Under the pieces are notes generated by a model. It was not told the origin of the DNA. It searched no databases and saw nothing but the letters and a program-made list of their open reading frames with translations. Position numbers and translations under genes: made by a program. From CAVXHV01 sp963761445 (GTDB taxonomy: Bacteria; Planctomycetota; Planctomycetia; Isosphaerales; Isosphaeraceae), in contig CAVXHV010000005.1 in assembly GCA_963761445.1 (NCBI GenBank), positions 3,534,001 to 3,598,000 on the forward strand: DNA of 64,000 bases, in the 5' to 3' direction. Each line of letters starts with the position of its first letter. The first letter of the stretch is position 1. Below, in pieces: positions 1-8,126 of this stretch.

Positions 1-1
1 C

Positions 2-913
2 GAGTACGGCGTGTTTCACCCGATCGGGGGCTGCGGGGCGGTAACGCAAGCCATGGCACGCATCGTGACGGAACTGGGCGGCGAGATCCGGCTCGATGAG
101 CCCGTCAAGGAAGTCCTGTTCGATCGCAGGCGAGCCGTGGGCGTCCGCACGTCGTCGTCGTGCTATAGCGCCGATGCGCTCATCATCAACGCCGACTTCG
201 CTCACGCCATGACCCGGCTGGTGCCGGATCGCCTGCGCCGCCGCTGGACCGACCGGAAAATCGCCCGCAAGCGCTACTCTTGCTCGACGTTCATGATGTA
301 CCTGGGGATTGAGGGTCGTTTTGATCACCTCGATCACCACACCATCTACATGACCGAGGACTACGCGAACAACCTCGAAGAGATCGAGGAGCGACACGTG
401 CTTTCTGAGAATCCGTCCTTTTACGTGCAGAACGCTTGCGTGACCGATTCCACTCTGGCTCCGCCAGGCATGAGCACGCTCTATGTTTTGGTTCCAGTTA
501 CGCATCAACATCCGAATGTAGACTGGGCCAAGGAGCGCGAGCGGTTTCGTGCCTTGGTTCTCCGGCAGCTTCGCCAGCTTGGTATTGAGGACGTCGCGAG
601 CCGGATTCGCTTTGAGCGAGTCATCACTCCGGCCGATTGGGAGCAGCAGCATCAGATCTATCGGGGCGCGACGTTCAACCTGGCCCACAATCTGGGCCAG
701 ATGCTCCATCTCCGGCCGCGGAACCGGTTCGAGGACCTGGAGGGCGTTTATCTGGTTGGTGGCGGCACTCACCCAGGAAGTGGTTTACCGGTGATCTTTG
801 AATCGTCACGCATCACTTCGCGGCTTCTTCTCGCGGACCTGTCACCGTCCGTGCGCCGACCCGAACGCATGCCCCGTGAGCTCGCGGCGCCCGCTTTGGT
901 GGGGATCGATTAG
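2..913 (+). CDS. CrtI-type carotenoid desaturase/oxidase, C-terminal part (5' end outside window)
   Basis: The frame is open from base 2, so the start lies before the window; about 303 residues are visible. The opening GVFHPIGGCGAVTQAMAR matches the mid-protein segment of CrtI-family FAD enzymes that binds FAD and substrate, and the C-terminal VYLVGGGTHPGSGLPV is the family's C-terminal FAD signature. These enzymes desaturate or oxidise C30/C40 carotenoids at the membrane. The next gene downstream is a clear paralogue in the same direction, which fits a carotenoid cluster with consecutive CrtN/CrtP-like steps. Which step this copy performs cannot be told from sequence alone. Confidence 0.85.
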   Translation, partial: EYGVFHPIGGCGAVTQAMARIVTELGGEIRLDEPVKEVLFDRRRAVGVRTSSSCYSADALIINADFAHAMTRLVPDRLRRRWTDRKIARKRYSCSTFMMYLGIEGRFDHLDHHTIYMTEDYANNLEEIEERHVLSENPSFYVQNACVTDSTLAPPGMSTLYVLVPVTHQHPNVDWAKERERFRALVLRQLRQLGIEDVASRIRFERVITPADWEQQHQIYRGATFNLAHNLGQMLHLRPRNRFEDLEGVYLVGGGTHPGSGLPVIFESSRITSRLLLADLSPSVRRPERMPRELAAPALVGID

Positions 914-946
914 ATGAACGCTGGCGACGTTCACGGAGGAGGAGGA

Positions 947-3355
947 ATGAAGAATACCAGCAAAGCCGGCCGGGTCGGTGTCATTGGCGGAGGACTGGGC
1001 GGGTTGGCGGCAGCTTGTACGCTCGCGGCACGCGGTCACGACGTTGTCCTCTTCGAGAAGAATGCATGGCTTGGAGGTAAGGCAGCAGTCCTCGAAGCGG
1101 ACGGCTTTCGTTTCGATATGGGGCCGACGATCCTCACTCTGCCTTCGGTACTGACTCGAATCTTCGCTGAGGCAGGACGGCGCCTGGACGACTACCTGGA
1201 CCTGGTCCGGATCGACCCGCAATGGCGATCGTTCTTCACCGACGCCACAACCCTCGACCTGTGGGCCGACACCGACGAGATGAGTGCTGCTCTCGATGCA
1301 TTCGCCCCGGCGTCCGGCGCAGGCTATCAGCGTTTCATGGAACACTCAGCCCGGTTGCATCGTGTTTCGGATCGGTTTTTTTTCTGGCGTCCGGTTGGTG
1401 GTCTGCGTGACGTGATCAACTTCAAGACGACCTTCGAGCCGTCTCTGTTGCGCGACCTGCTCTCATTGCACCCGGGACGATCGGTGGCTCGGGAGGTGCG
1501 CTCGCATGTCCCCGACGCGCGTGTTGCTCAAATGCTCGATCATTTTACGCAGTACGTCGGCTCGGCTCCCGACGCATCGCCCGCGGTCCTTTGCGGCATC
1601 GCCCACATGCAGACGGGTGAGGGAGTTTGGTATCCGCGAGGAGGCACGGGTGCCGTGCCGCGGGCATTGGCCAGACTCGCGACCGAGCTCGGTGTGGAGA
1701 TCCGGCTCGCAACGGGATTGAGGCGCATTCTGCTCGCCGGCGACGGTCGCGTCCGGGGAGTCGAGTTGGAGTCGGGTGAACGCCTTCCGCTTGATGGGGT
1801 GGTCTCCAACTCCGATGCCGTGCGCACCCACCGCGAGTTGCTCGGGGGGAAGGCAGGAATGCGCTTCGAGCGCCGCCGCGCGTACGAACCGGCCTGTTCA
1901 GGAGTCGTCCTCTACCTCGGTCTGGACCGGCGTTACGACCACCTGCTGCACCACAATTTCGTCTTTTCACATGACCCGAACGAGGAGTTCGAGGCCATCT
2001 ATAAGCGAGGTGAGCTCGCTCCCGATCCCACCTGCTACGTTTGCGCCCCCGCTCGGACCGAGCCGGGTGTTGCTCCCCCAGGTGGCGAAGCCTTGTATGT
2101 TCTCGTCCACACGCCCTTCCTCCGTCCGCATCACGACTGGGATCGCCTTTTCCCCAACTATCGCAAGATCATCCTCGAAAAGCTTGGTCGTACGGCTGGA
2201 CTGACCGACCTGGAGCAGCATATTCGCTTTGAGCGACGGCTGACCCCCGTCGATATTCACAACCGCTACGGCGTCTTGAATGGCGCGATATACGGCATTG
2301 CATCTCACGGGCGCTGGCTGGGGGCCTTCAAGCCATCCAATCGCAGTCCGGACGTCAAAGGACTCTACTTGGCCGGCGGCGCTGCGCATCCCGGTCCGGG
2401 CATGCCGATGGTCCTGATGTCAGGTTGGATCGCCGCCGACGCACTCGATCATGACGGCGTGGCGGGCCGCACTGTTCGCGACAAACGCACACGTGGTGTC
2501 GCCGGCGATCCTCTGGAAAGCGCGGAAAGGAACAATCGACCTCGTCCCGCCCGAACCGGACGGCCGTCTGATTCCTTGCCGCCCGTGATGGTGCGCCGCT
2601 CTCCCTGGCTCGTTCGTTTCTTCACACGACATGTGAAGCGCTTCCACCTGTGCGCGCAACTTCCATGCAGTCCGGCTTTCAAGGACTGGCAGGCCCGGCG
2701 ACGTCTGGCGCGGTCTGGCCAAGAACGCCACCACCGGGCTCGCATCGCCCGGCATGATTTTGCCCGCCACGGCAATCCTCCTGGGGGGCCAGGTCCTCCT
2801 ACTCCTGCTCCTCGCCCTACTCGTCTGGCTCCCTCCCCTGGCAGCATGCCTTGCTCTCATCGCCACACTGGCCGCCTTCTACCCCCGGTTCGCCGCGGCG
2901 AACGATTTCGCCAATCCTGGCTCGGCGCCTCACTGCACCCGGCAGGAATCATGATTTTCCTCGCAATTCAATGGCACGCCTTCGTTCGTAGTGCGACCCA
3001 TCGTTCCGGTCTCCACGCTGAGCAAGGGAACCGCCCCATCGGGCTGTCGGCTGTCGATACTGGATCACCGAACGGCCGCCGAAGACTCGAGGCTAACGAT
3101 CGGCGTTTTGCCCCCTTGCGACCTCGCCACTCGCGCGCAATTTCGTCTGCGTGGGCGGCTCACACAAAAAGCGGTTGCATGCCTGATAGCCGAGCGCGCA
3201 CGAAACATCGATTCGTCCAGGAGTCACGTTCGTACCGATGCGGAGTCGCCGCCGGAGCTCGATTGCCCCCTCATAGGCGAATTGGCCATCCGAGGTACGT
3301 ATCGGATCAGGACAGGACCATTCCGACGTGGTATCGATGCCTTTCGGCAGAGTGA
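947..3355 (+). CDS. CrtI-type carotenoid desaturase with non-native C-terminal read-through
   Basis: An ATG at 947 follows a GGAGGAGGAGGA ribosome site; an in-frame ATG at 914 directly after the previous stop is less likely. Residues 8-40 hold the Rossmann FAD motif (VGVIGGGLGGLAAA, then FEKNAWLGGKA); GVWYPRGGTGAV near residue 235 and LYLAGGAAHPGPGMPM near 475 complete a normal CrtI of about 500 residues. The frame then runs on for roughly 300 more residues without a stop. That tail is not CrtI: it passes through remnants of an acyltransferase (from 2588) and a glycosyltransferase (to about 3007), then random sequence. The functional enzyme is probably residues 1 to about 505, with its own stop lost or masked by an indel near 2470-2590. 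Confidence 0.8.
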   Translation: MKNTSKAGRVGVIGGGLGGLAAACTLAARGHDVVLFEKNAWLGGKAAVLEADGFRFDMGPTILTLPSVLTRIFAEAGRRLDDYLDLVRIDPQWRSFFTDATTLDLWADTDEMSAALDAFAPASGAGYQRFMEHSARLHRVSDRFFFWRPVGGLRDVINFKTTFEPSLLRDLLSLHPGRSVAREVRSHVPDARVAQMLDHFTQYVGSAPDASPAVLCGIAHMQTGEGVWYPRGGTGAVPRALARLATELGVEIRLATGLRRILLAGDGRVRGVELESGERLPLDGVVSNSDAVRTHRELLGGKAGMRFERRRAYEPACSGVVLYLGLDRRYDHLLHHNFVFSHDPNEEFEAIYKRGELAPDPTCYVCAPARTEPGVAPPGGEALYVLVHTPFLRPHHDWDRLFPNYRKIILEKLGRTAGLTDLEQHIRFERRLTPVDIHNRYGVLNGAIYGIASHGRWLGAFKPSNRSPDVKGLYLAGGAAHPGPGMPMVLMSGWIAADALDHDGVAGRTVRDKRTRGVAGDPLESAERNNRPRPARTGRPSDSLPPVMVRRSPWLVRFFTRHVKRFHLCAQLPCSPAFKDWQARRRLARSGQERHHRARIARHDFARHGNPPGGPGPPTPAPRPTRLAPSPGSMPCSHRHTGRLLPPVRRGERFRQSWLGASLHPAGIMIFLAIQWHAFVRSATHRSGLHAEQGNRPIGLSAVDTGSPNGRRRLEANDRRFAPLRPRHSRAISSAWAAHTKSGCMPDSRARTKHRFVQESRSYRCGVAAGARLPPHRRIGHPRYVSDQDRTIPTWYRCLSAE
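2588..2694 (+). pseudogene. Remnant of lysophospholipid-type acyltransferase N-terminus
   Basis: In the CrtI frame MVRRSPWLVRFFTRHVKRFH resembles the start of the PlsC-like acyltransferases found in planctomycete carotenoid clusters. After a frame break near 2648 the next frame gives ARNFHAVRLSRTGRP, the usual continuation just before the catalytic HxxxxD region. The sequence then jumps without any HxxxxD motif into glycosyltransferase sequence, so the body of the gene is missing. Family assignment rests on remembered family patterns and a short match. Confidence 0.5.
2697..3007 (+). pseudogene. Remnant of membrane glycosyltransferase C-terminus
   Basis: From 2697 the frame reads DVWRGLAKNATTGLASPG followed by a strongly hydrophobic stretch (ILLGGQVLLLLLLALLVW, then LAACLALIATLAAFYPR), which matches the C-terminal membrane part of GT2 enzymes linked to carotenoid or hopanoid pathways. 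Near 2905 the frame breaks and continues as RFRQSWLGASLHPAGIMIFL and AIQWHAFVR, the typical last helix. The catalytic N-terminal domain is absent. The piece abuts an acyltransferase start, which implies one deletion fused the two genes. Confidence 0.55.
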
Positions 3356-3728
3356 GTTCCAGCGTCGTCGGCACGCCCGGACCTCCCGACCTGCCGATGG
3401 CATAGATGTGCCAGGTCGGAGCGGTCTTGACTCGAATGACGAGCTCCAGTTCTTCGCCGGAGTGTACCTTGGCAGGGTATAGCTCGGCACTGGCGATCAC
3501 GGGGTTCGCCGAATCGGGCTCTTGTGCTGTCGCATCGTTCGAGTTGCTCCGCGTTTTAAACGACTCCGGCGCGACCATGAACCTGAAGCCGCCGATCTCC
3601 GTGAAATAAAGCCGATTCCGGTACGCTTCCAGCCAGTCGCCCCAGCTCTTGACATCTGGGAAGTTCTCGGTCGTGTAACGCTTGAGAATTCGCTGCGCCA
3701 GGTCGGGACTATCGCCCCGCTTGAGCAT
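3093..3728 (-). CDS. C-terminal fragment of secreted protein with DsbD-alpha-like domain
   Basis: This is the last part of the gene whose earlier parts are 3709..4326 and 4271..4909. The frame joins the preceding fragment near 3745, where the other frame supplies LEKCISMLKRGDSPDLAQR. Residues about 75-205 resemble the N-terminal (alpha) domain of the thiol:disulfide interchange protein DsbD: WHIYAIGRSGGPGVPTTLEL, then a YEG strand and the GYQACNRFLCEPP cysteine pair. In DsbD the alpha domain passes electrons to periplasmic partners; here it lacks the membrane domain, so a redox role is only inferred. Confidence 0.7.
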   Translation of the reverse strand: MLKRGDSPDLAQRILKRYTTENFPDVKSWGDWLEAYRNRLYFTEIGGFRFMVAPESFKTRSNSNDATAQEPDSANPVIASAELYPAKVHSGEELELVIRVKTAPTWHIYAIGRSGGPGVPTTLELTLPKGIDTTSEWSCPDPIRTSDGQFAYEGAIELRRRLRIGTNVTPGRIDVSCALGYQACNRFLCEPPTQTKLRASGEVARGQNADR

Positions 3729-4326
3729 TGAGATGCACTTCTCGAGGCAGCGCGATGCTGCGATTTGACAATCCCAGCCCTTTCACGTCCTCATCTACCG
3801 TGAACGGAAGGGACGTGGTTTCGTTGGGATAAAGGAACTCGAGGTTATCGCGGTAATATTCAATGTACCGCTTGGGATCGTTGCCGAACTGCCGCTGCAA
3901 TTCCTTTGGGAACTGGCCGCGGTAGACCCCCACCATGGTCCGGTGGAGCTCATCGATTTTCTCGGGATCTTTGCGGGTCGCTTCGGGCTGCGAATTCAAG
4001 AACCGCTCCCGATCGCACATGGACTGATAGAAATACGCATACGACACCGCCCAGCGCCGCGACCTCCACGGGCCCTTGGGCTTGTGCACGATCGGTTTCT
4101 GACCATCGAATTGCTTGATGTAACAAATCGCGTTGACGAAGCACTTACGAGCCTCGGGCGTGAGGTCCGAGGGCGAGGCATAGAAACCCCAGAGCAGGAA
4201 GTTCCCGTGCCGCCCGATTGCGACGGAATCGGGGCTCTTCATGTTGAGCCCGCCCGCGATGATCTCGGCGTCAGGCGAGTCGGTGAATCCGTACGAGTCG
4301 GCGACCATGCCCGCCGGGGTCGACAC
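3709..4326 (-). CDS. Middle fragment of secreted protein with DsbD-alpha-like end
   Basis: The true frame enters from the upstream fragment near 4390, where HTIKVWKVQERGW can be read ahead of STPAGMVADSYGF. The fragment includes SPDAEIIAGGLNMKSPDSVA and GRHGNFLLWGFYASPSDLT, a pattern I associate with uncharacterised planctomycete proteins, and then a helical stretch about residues 60-190. No catalytic motif was recognised. The frame breaks again near 3745 and continues in 3093..3728. Both junctions look like single-base indels because both sides keep coherent protein sequence. Confidence 0.65.
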   Translation of the reverse strand: MSTPAGMVADSYGFTDSPDAEIIAGGLNMKSPDSVAIGRHGNFLLWGFYASPSDLTPEARKCFVNAICYIKQFDGQKPIVHKPKGPWRSRRWAVSYAYFYQSMCDRERFLNSQPEATRKDPEKIDELHRTMVGVYRGQFPKELQRQFGNDPKRYIEYYRDNLEFLYPNETTSLPFTVDEDVKGLGLSNRSIALPREVHLNAQAGR

Positions 4327-4909
4327 ATCCTCGGGGCGCCCCAGCGACCAACCGCGCTCCTGAACCTTCCATACCTTGATCGTGTGCGCCCAGGTGCTCG
4401 CCTTCCGGCCAGTTGCGGTATTCGGCAGGCGTCGGGCGATCCTCGAAGATGAGATTGATTTGATGAGGCCTATGGAACATCTCGTGCGCGGAGTGGATGC
4501 CGTAGGCTGCGTCTCCCAGGCAAACGCACAGGTCGTCGACTTTCAGTTGGAAGCGCCGGCCAACCCCCAGTGAGCCGCCGCCGATCAAGATCGTCGGACG
4601 ATCGTAGCCCGGGCCCAATTCTGGCACGATGAAAGTTCGCCGCGATTCCCTCTCGGTCCGTGGAGGCATCCCCGGCCAGTCCAGCAAGATCACATCGTAA
4701 GCCTTGGTTTGCGCCTCCTTCAGAGTGAGATAATCAGCTAATCCAACCTCGGTGAATTGGCGCTTGAGAAACGTCTCGTAGTCTCTTGTGCGGTCGCTCT
4801 TCAAGTCGCCCGCGAACAGCACCTTGATACCCAGACGCTCTTCGGCAAACGAGTCTGACGCTGTGCCGATCGCGATCATCACCGAGCAAAGAAACGCGAG
4901 CTTTCGCAT
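4271..4909 (-). CDS. N-terminal fragment of secreted protein with DsbD-alpha-like end
   Basis: The start at 4909 gives MRKLAFLCSVMIAIGTASDS, a signal peptide with a cleavage-like SFAEE, and follows AAGGAG by nine bases. The visible domain (residues about 28-180) alternates strands and helices (IKVLFAGD, YDVILLDWPGMPP, RPTILIGGG) in a Rossmann-like or amidotransferase-like manner; I cannot name the family. The frame holds to about 4390, after which the residues are out-of-frame noise and the gene continues in 3709..4326. The complete product would be about 600 residues. The FHA gene lies just upstream on the same strand, so the two may be cotranscribed. Confidence 0.65.
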   Translation of the reverse strand: MRKLAFLCSVMIAIGTASDSFAEERLGIKVLFAGDLKSDRTRDYETFLKRQFTEVGLADYLTLKEAQTKAYDVILLDWPGMPPRTERESRRTFIVPELGPGYDRPTILIGGGSLGVGRRFQLKVDDLCVCLGDAAYGIHSAHEMFHRPHQINLIFEDRPTPAEYRNWPEGEHLGAHDQGMEGSGARLVAGAPRGCVDPGGHGRRLVRIHRLA

Positions 4910-4938
4910 TCGCCTGGCTCCTTCAGTCTGAAGTTCCA

Positions 4939-5583
4939 CTAATTGGCATCAATGCGAAGCTCCGTCCGATTCGGTAGCCGGACGACCATCGCCCTTCCCG
5001 ACTTGATCAGGTACTCCTCGCCCGGGCTCAAGACACGCCCTTCGGGCGCGAGCAGCCGGGTCCCATTGCGCGGTGGTCGAATGCCGCCTCCCCGCCGAGG
5101 AACACCGTTGACGAAGAGTATCCCATGGGAGACCCCCAGGAGCATGAAGTGCGCGCGGCTGACGCAAACATCCGTGCCGTGGCCGCCCGAATGAAGAACT
5201 GGCTGCCCGGTTCCCGGGACGATCGTGGTGGGTTGGTAAGCAGGGTCGAGATAGGGGGGCACACGACCATGGTACCGTCCGACGACAACCGGCGAGTCGG
5301 GCATGAGTTGGATTGCGTACTCAGTCTGGCTGCGTGCGGTGACAGCAAGAGACGACCAGGTGGTGAGGGGGCTCCCTGACAGGACGGAGATCCCGCCACG
5401 AGTCGAACCGCCGTCCTGGTCGCCCGAATTGTCTTGCGGTGCTCGTGTCCCGCCCCGTTTCTTCACGACTGCGGGCGAGTCGAATGCAGAATCGTACTGC
5501 CGTGAGCCAGCCGCGGCACGGGTCATTCTTACACCGACACACTTCTTGAGCCGGAACACCAGATTGAGCAGGTCAAGTCCCAT
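4939..5583 (-). CDS. FHA-domain protein
   Basis: The ATG at 5583 is preceded by GGGGAGGA at good spacing, better than the earlier in-frame start at 5619. The C-terminal half (residues about 110-214) has the forkhead-associated layout: VVVGRYHGR (first strand and Arg), VSRAHFMLL (the conserved S-R-x-H), VNGVPRRGGG (N-G turn) and closing strands VLSPGEEYLIKSG and MVVRLPN. FHA domains bind phosphothreonine, so a link to one of the Ser/Thr kinases of this genome is plausible. The N-terminal 90 residues are low-complexity and basic to polar, with no recognised domain. The stop lies 30 bases before the next gene's start. Confidence 0.75.
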   Translation of the reverse strand: MGLDLLNLVFRLKKCVGVRMTRAAAGSRQYDSAFDSPAVVKKRGGTRAPQDNSGDQDGGSTRGGISVLSGSPLTTWSSLAVTARSQTEYAIQLMPDSPVVVGRYHGRVPPYLDPAYQPTTIVPGTGQPVLHSGGHGTDVCVSRAHFMLLGVSHGILFVNGVPRRGGGIRPPRNGTRLLAPEGRVLSPGEEYLIKSGRAMVVRLPNRTELRIDAN

Positions 5584-5713
5584 GGATGTCCTCCCCTTAC
5601 GCCCAATCCTCCGCACCAACTATACCAACTATAATACGAGCGTTACATGATGCGGTTGCTGCTAACGGCTTGGAGAATTCGGCAATTGAGGACACTCCAC
5701 CGGCCGAGCGTCG

Positions 5714-6613
5714 TTAACGGACTATTCGTACGCGCCCGACGGAGCCATAGACTATTTTCGCATTCGGTAGGAACTTTCGGAGTTCCTGCACCCCGGCGTC
5801 TGTCACCCCCGTCCCCTCGAGGTTGAGGTACTTCAGTCGCTTCAGCCCTTTGAGATGCTCCAACCCGGCGTCCGTGACCAACGTGTCGTTCATATAGAGA
5901 TATTGGAGGCCCTCGAGCCGTTCAAGGTGAGCCAAACCGCCATCCCCGATCTTCGTACCCGTGAGGTACAGGTTCTGCAAGGCCGAGAGACTCTTCAGAT
6001 GCACCAGACCGGCGTCGGTAATCTCAGTCCCGTTGAGCCCGAGACCTTCGAGGCGCGTGAGTCCCCGGATCTGCGCCAGTCCGGCGTCACCAACGGGGCA
6101 ATTCTTGACGATCAGCCAGCGCAGGCCCGTGAGCCCTCCCAGATGCGCGAGGCCCGCGTTGGTGACCCCACTCTTCGAGAGATCCAGATACAAGAGCCCG
6201 GTCAGTCCGCCGAGGCTCGCCAGCCCGCTGTCGCTCGGCGACGACGATGTGAAGATCAGCTCCTCCAACCGGTCGAGGCCGCTGATCTCGTCCAGCACCG
6301 CGTCGGAACCGTCCCGCGTGACGAAGACCCGCACGACGCTCCCCAGGTAATCCGTGCCGAGCACGCTCACCAGCCACCCGGGCCACAACGACTTGCCCTC
6401 TGGGATGTACTTGCCGTCTTTGTACTCCCACTCGTAAAGAACCTCGCCGCCGACCCGTTCGACGGCGCCTACGGCGGCCCTCTGCACGCGGGCGCGGTGT
6501 ACGAGCCAGCCGAGCGAACAGCCGAGAAACAGCACCAGCATGAGCATGGCCCGGAGGCTCACGCGGGGCCGGCGCAGCCACCGGACGATTGGTCCAGTCC
6601 AAGGGCCGTCCAT
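5714..6613 (-). CDS. Membrane-anchored leucine-rich repeat protein
   Basis: A basic N-terminus (IVRWLRRPRVS) precedes one membrane helix, LRAMLMLVLFLGCSLGWLVH, placing the rest probably outside the cytoplasm. Residues about 110-285 hold seven cysteine-poor LRRs of about 24 residues with the consensus TDAGLxHLxxLxxLxxLxLxGT, the bacterial GALA/RNI-like type. Such domains mediate protein contacts; no catalytic part is present. A paralogue with the same anchor and the same post-anchor segment (QRAAVGAVERVGGEVLYEWE) lies at 61556..62944. Confidence 0.85.
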   Translation of the reverse strand: MDGPWTGPIVRWLRRPRVSLRAMLMLVLFLGCSLGWLVHRARVQRAAVGAVERVGGEVLYEWEYKDGKYIPEGKSLWPGWLVSVLGTDYLGSVVRVFVTRDGSDAVLDEISGLDRLEELIFTSSSPSDSGLASLGGLTGLLYLDLSKSGVTNAGLAHLGGLTGLRWLIVKNCPVGDAGLAQIRGLTRLEGLGLNGTEITDAGLVHLKSLSALQNLYLTGTKIGDGGLAHLERLEGLQYLYMNDTLVTDAGLEHLKGLKRLKYLNLEGTGVTDAGVQELRKFLPNAKIVYGSVGRVRIVR

Positions 6614-6640
6614 CGATTATCTCAGTGAGATTCGAATCCA

Positions 6641-7969
6641 TCAGATGTAGTATTCTACCAGATTCTCCGGCGTCTCTTGCACCCAGTCCGGTTCGTGCCG
6701 TTGCCCGCGGGTTGTCAGGGCTTTTGCCACCTGATACGCCTGCGACCGCAGCTCGGGAACCGCCGTCGTCTCCCACAGCGTCCCCTTTAGCAAGGGACCG
6801 ATTGCAAACAGGAAGTCTGAAGCTCGCCCCTCTTTGTCGACGACGGCGAAGTCTGGCGTAACCTCAATTCCCATGTCGAGCTCGTCTGGACGGATGAGTC
6901 CTCGTCCGATCAAGTTGCTGAAAAGCGTATCTGGCGCGTTGTTCACCGACTCGCGGGGGCCGGTGCAATTGACCAGCATTCCCACGACCAGTTCCCGCGC
7001 CGGCAGCCCGTTGCCCGGGTCGATGGTCGCGTGGATCCGGTCGCCGTCGCCCCGGATTTCCCGAAGCCTTCCCTTGAGAATTTCAAGCTTCTGCTCCTTC
7101 CGAGAGGTTTCGATCTGCTCTGCGACCGCAGGCGGGATGCGGTGCCGCACCACGTTCCAGCGCGTTCGGAAACGCTCAGAAAACTCCAGTCGGTCCGCGA
7201 CGGAGAAATTGCGCCAGATGCGCTGCGTGAACGGGCGAAGCTTGTCAACCACCACGGCTGGATTCCGCCCATCCGCACGGAGCCGGGCGCAGTGCTCTTC
7301 CATTAACGTCACAAGCTTGTCCAGGCCCAAAGATTCAACGTCGTCCGGTGGGAATTGCGGGTAGTCGCTTCCCTTGAAGTGCGGCAGCGGCAAAAGGCCG
7401 TTGCGCGAAAGGGCGTAAATCGTCCCGCACCACCCGGCGCTCCGGATCGTCAAGAACACGTCGATCATGGTGAGCCCGGTCCCGACCAGGAGAATCGCCT
7501 CATGTGAGTCCGGAATTCGTTCGTACCACCCGTGCCACGGGTTGGCGAAGTAAGCGGGATGATCACGCACGAGGCGATCGCAATCCAGCTCGTGCGGTGC
7601 AAAATTCCCCGTGGCGAGAACGACCCGGTCAGCCTGCACGGTGTCGCCGCCCGATAGAACGACCTCCGCGCCGCGCCCGGCCGGTAAAACGTCAACGACT
7701 TCGTCGTCGACCGCCTGAATCTGCACCCGGCCCGGTCCGGCCAGGGGTTGTGCTTGCCAGAATAACAGGTCCTCGAAGATAGTCCCCATAAATGCGTCGA
7801 GGGACGAATTGTTCGCGCAGGTCCACCAGCGGAATGTCGGCGAAGTCGGCCCGATTGCGCAGCCATTCGGCGAAATGAAGCGGCAGATCCGGGAACGCCG
7901 ACATATTGCGGGCGACCACGTTGAGGAGGTGTTCCGGCCGCGGCGTCCCGTACGCGACCCCGCGGCCAA
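6641..7969 (-). CDS. FAD/NAD(P)-binding oxidoreductase, C-terminal fragment
   Basis: The real frame enters near 7795 from the N-terminal fragment 7692..8084; residues before that are out of frame. It continues GTIFEDLLFWQAQPLAGPG, then VDDEVVDVLPAGRGAEVVLS, an internal dinucleotide-binding LATGNFAPHE strand and ILLVGTGLTMIDVFLTI. This is the layout of the FAD-NAD(P)-binding family (PF13454-like) that includes uncharacterised HI0933/SidA-like oxidases. The end at 6641 follows VEYYI. The substrate cannot be inferred. Confidence 0.75.
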   Translation of the reverse strand: MAAGSRTGRRGRNTSSTWSPAICRRSRICRFISPNGCAIGPTSPTFRWWTCANNSSLDAFMGTIFEDLLFWQAQPLAGPGRVQIQAVDDEVVDVLPAGRGAEVVLSGGDTVQADRVVLATGNFAPHELDCDRLVRDHPAYFANPWHGWYERIPDSHEAILLVGTGLTMIDVFLTIRSAGWCGTIYALSRNGLLPLPHFKGSDYPQFPPDDVESLGLDKLVTLMEEHCARLRADGRNPAVVVDKLRPFTQRIWRNFSVADRLEFSERFRTRWNVVRHRIPPAVAEQIETSRKEQKLEILKGRLREIRGDGDRIHATIDPGNGLPARELVVGMLVNCTGPRESVNNAPDTLFSNLIGRGLIRPDELDMGIEVTPDFAVVDKEGRASDFLFAIGPLLKGTLWETTAVPELRSQAYQVAKALTTRGQRHEPDWVQETPENLVEYYI

Positions 7970-8084
7970 GCGGATATTGCTTGTTAACGATGTTGACGCG
8001 TAGAGAATCGCTACTCAGACGGGCTAGATTGACGGCAGTGAGAGTGCCACAGAATCCGCCGCCGATAATTGCAACTGACTTCAC
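7692..8084 (-). CDS. FAD/NAD(P)-binding oxidoreductase, N-terminal fragment
   Basis: The GTG start at 8084 gives MKSVAIIGGGFCGTLTAVNL, a GxGxxG FAD motif at residues 7-12, with a GGGGGATC ribosome site ten bases upstream. RGVAYGTPRPEHLLNVVARN is a strong signature of the FAD-NAD(P)-binding domain family, whose members begin this way and oxidise or hydroxylate small molecules. The frame is coherent to about residue 98 (RRIYGDYL) near 7790, then the protein continues in 6641..7969. One base in or out restores a protein of about 475 residues. Confidence 0.75.
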   Translation of the reverse strand: MKSVAIIGGGFCGTLTAVNLARLSSDSLRVNIVNKQYPLGRGVAYGTPRPEHLLNVVARNMSAFPDLPLHFAEWLRNRADFADIPLVDLREQFVPRRIYGDYLRGPVILASTTPGRTGPGADSGGRRRSR

Positions 8085-8126
8085 GGCTCATGATCCCCCG
8101 CGAACCAACATTGCACGCCATGAAGA

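Noticed and set aside
842..1345. Minus-strand frame within the carotenoid genes
   Set aside because: Lies antisense to two well-supported CrtI genes and has no recognisable motif.
947..3355. A natural CrtI-acyltransferase fusion enzyme
   Set aside because: The acyltransferase part lacks HxxxxD, changes frame at 2648 and passes into glycosyltransferase sequence; a decayed locus explains it better.
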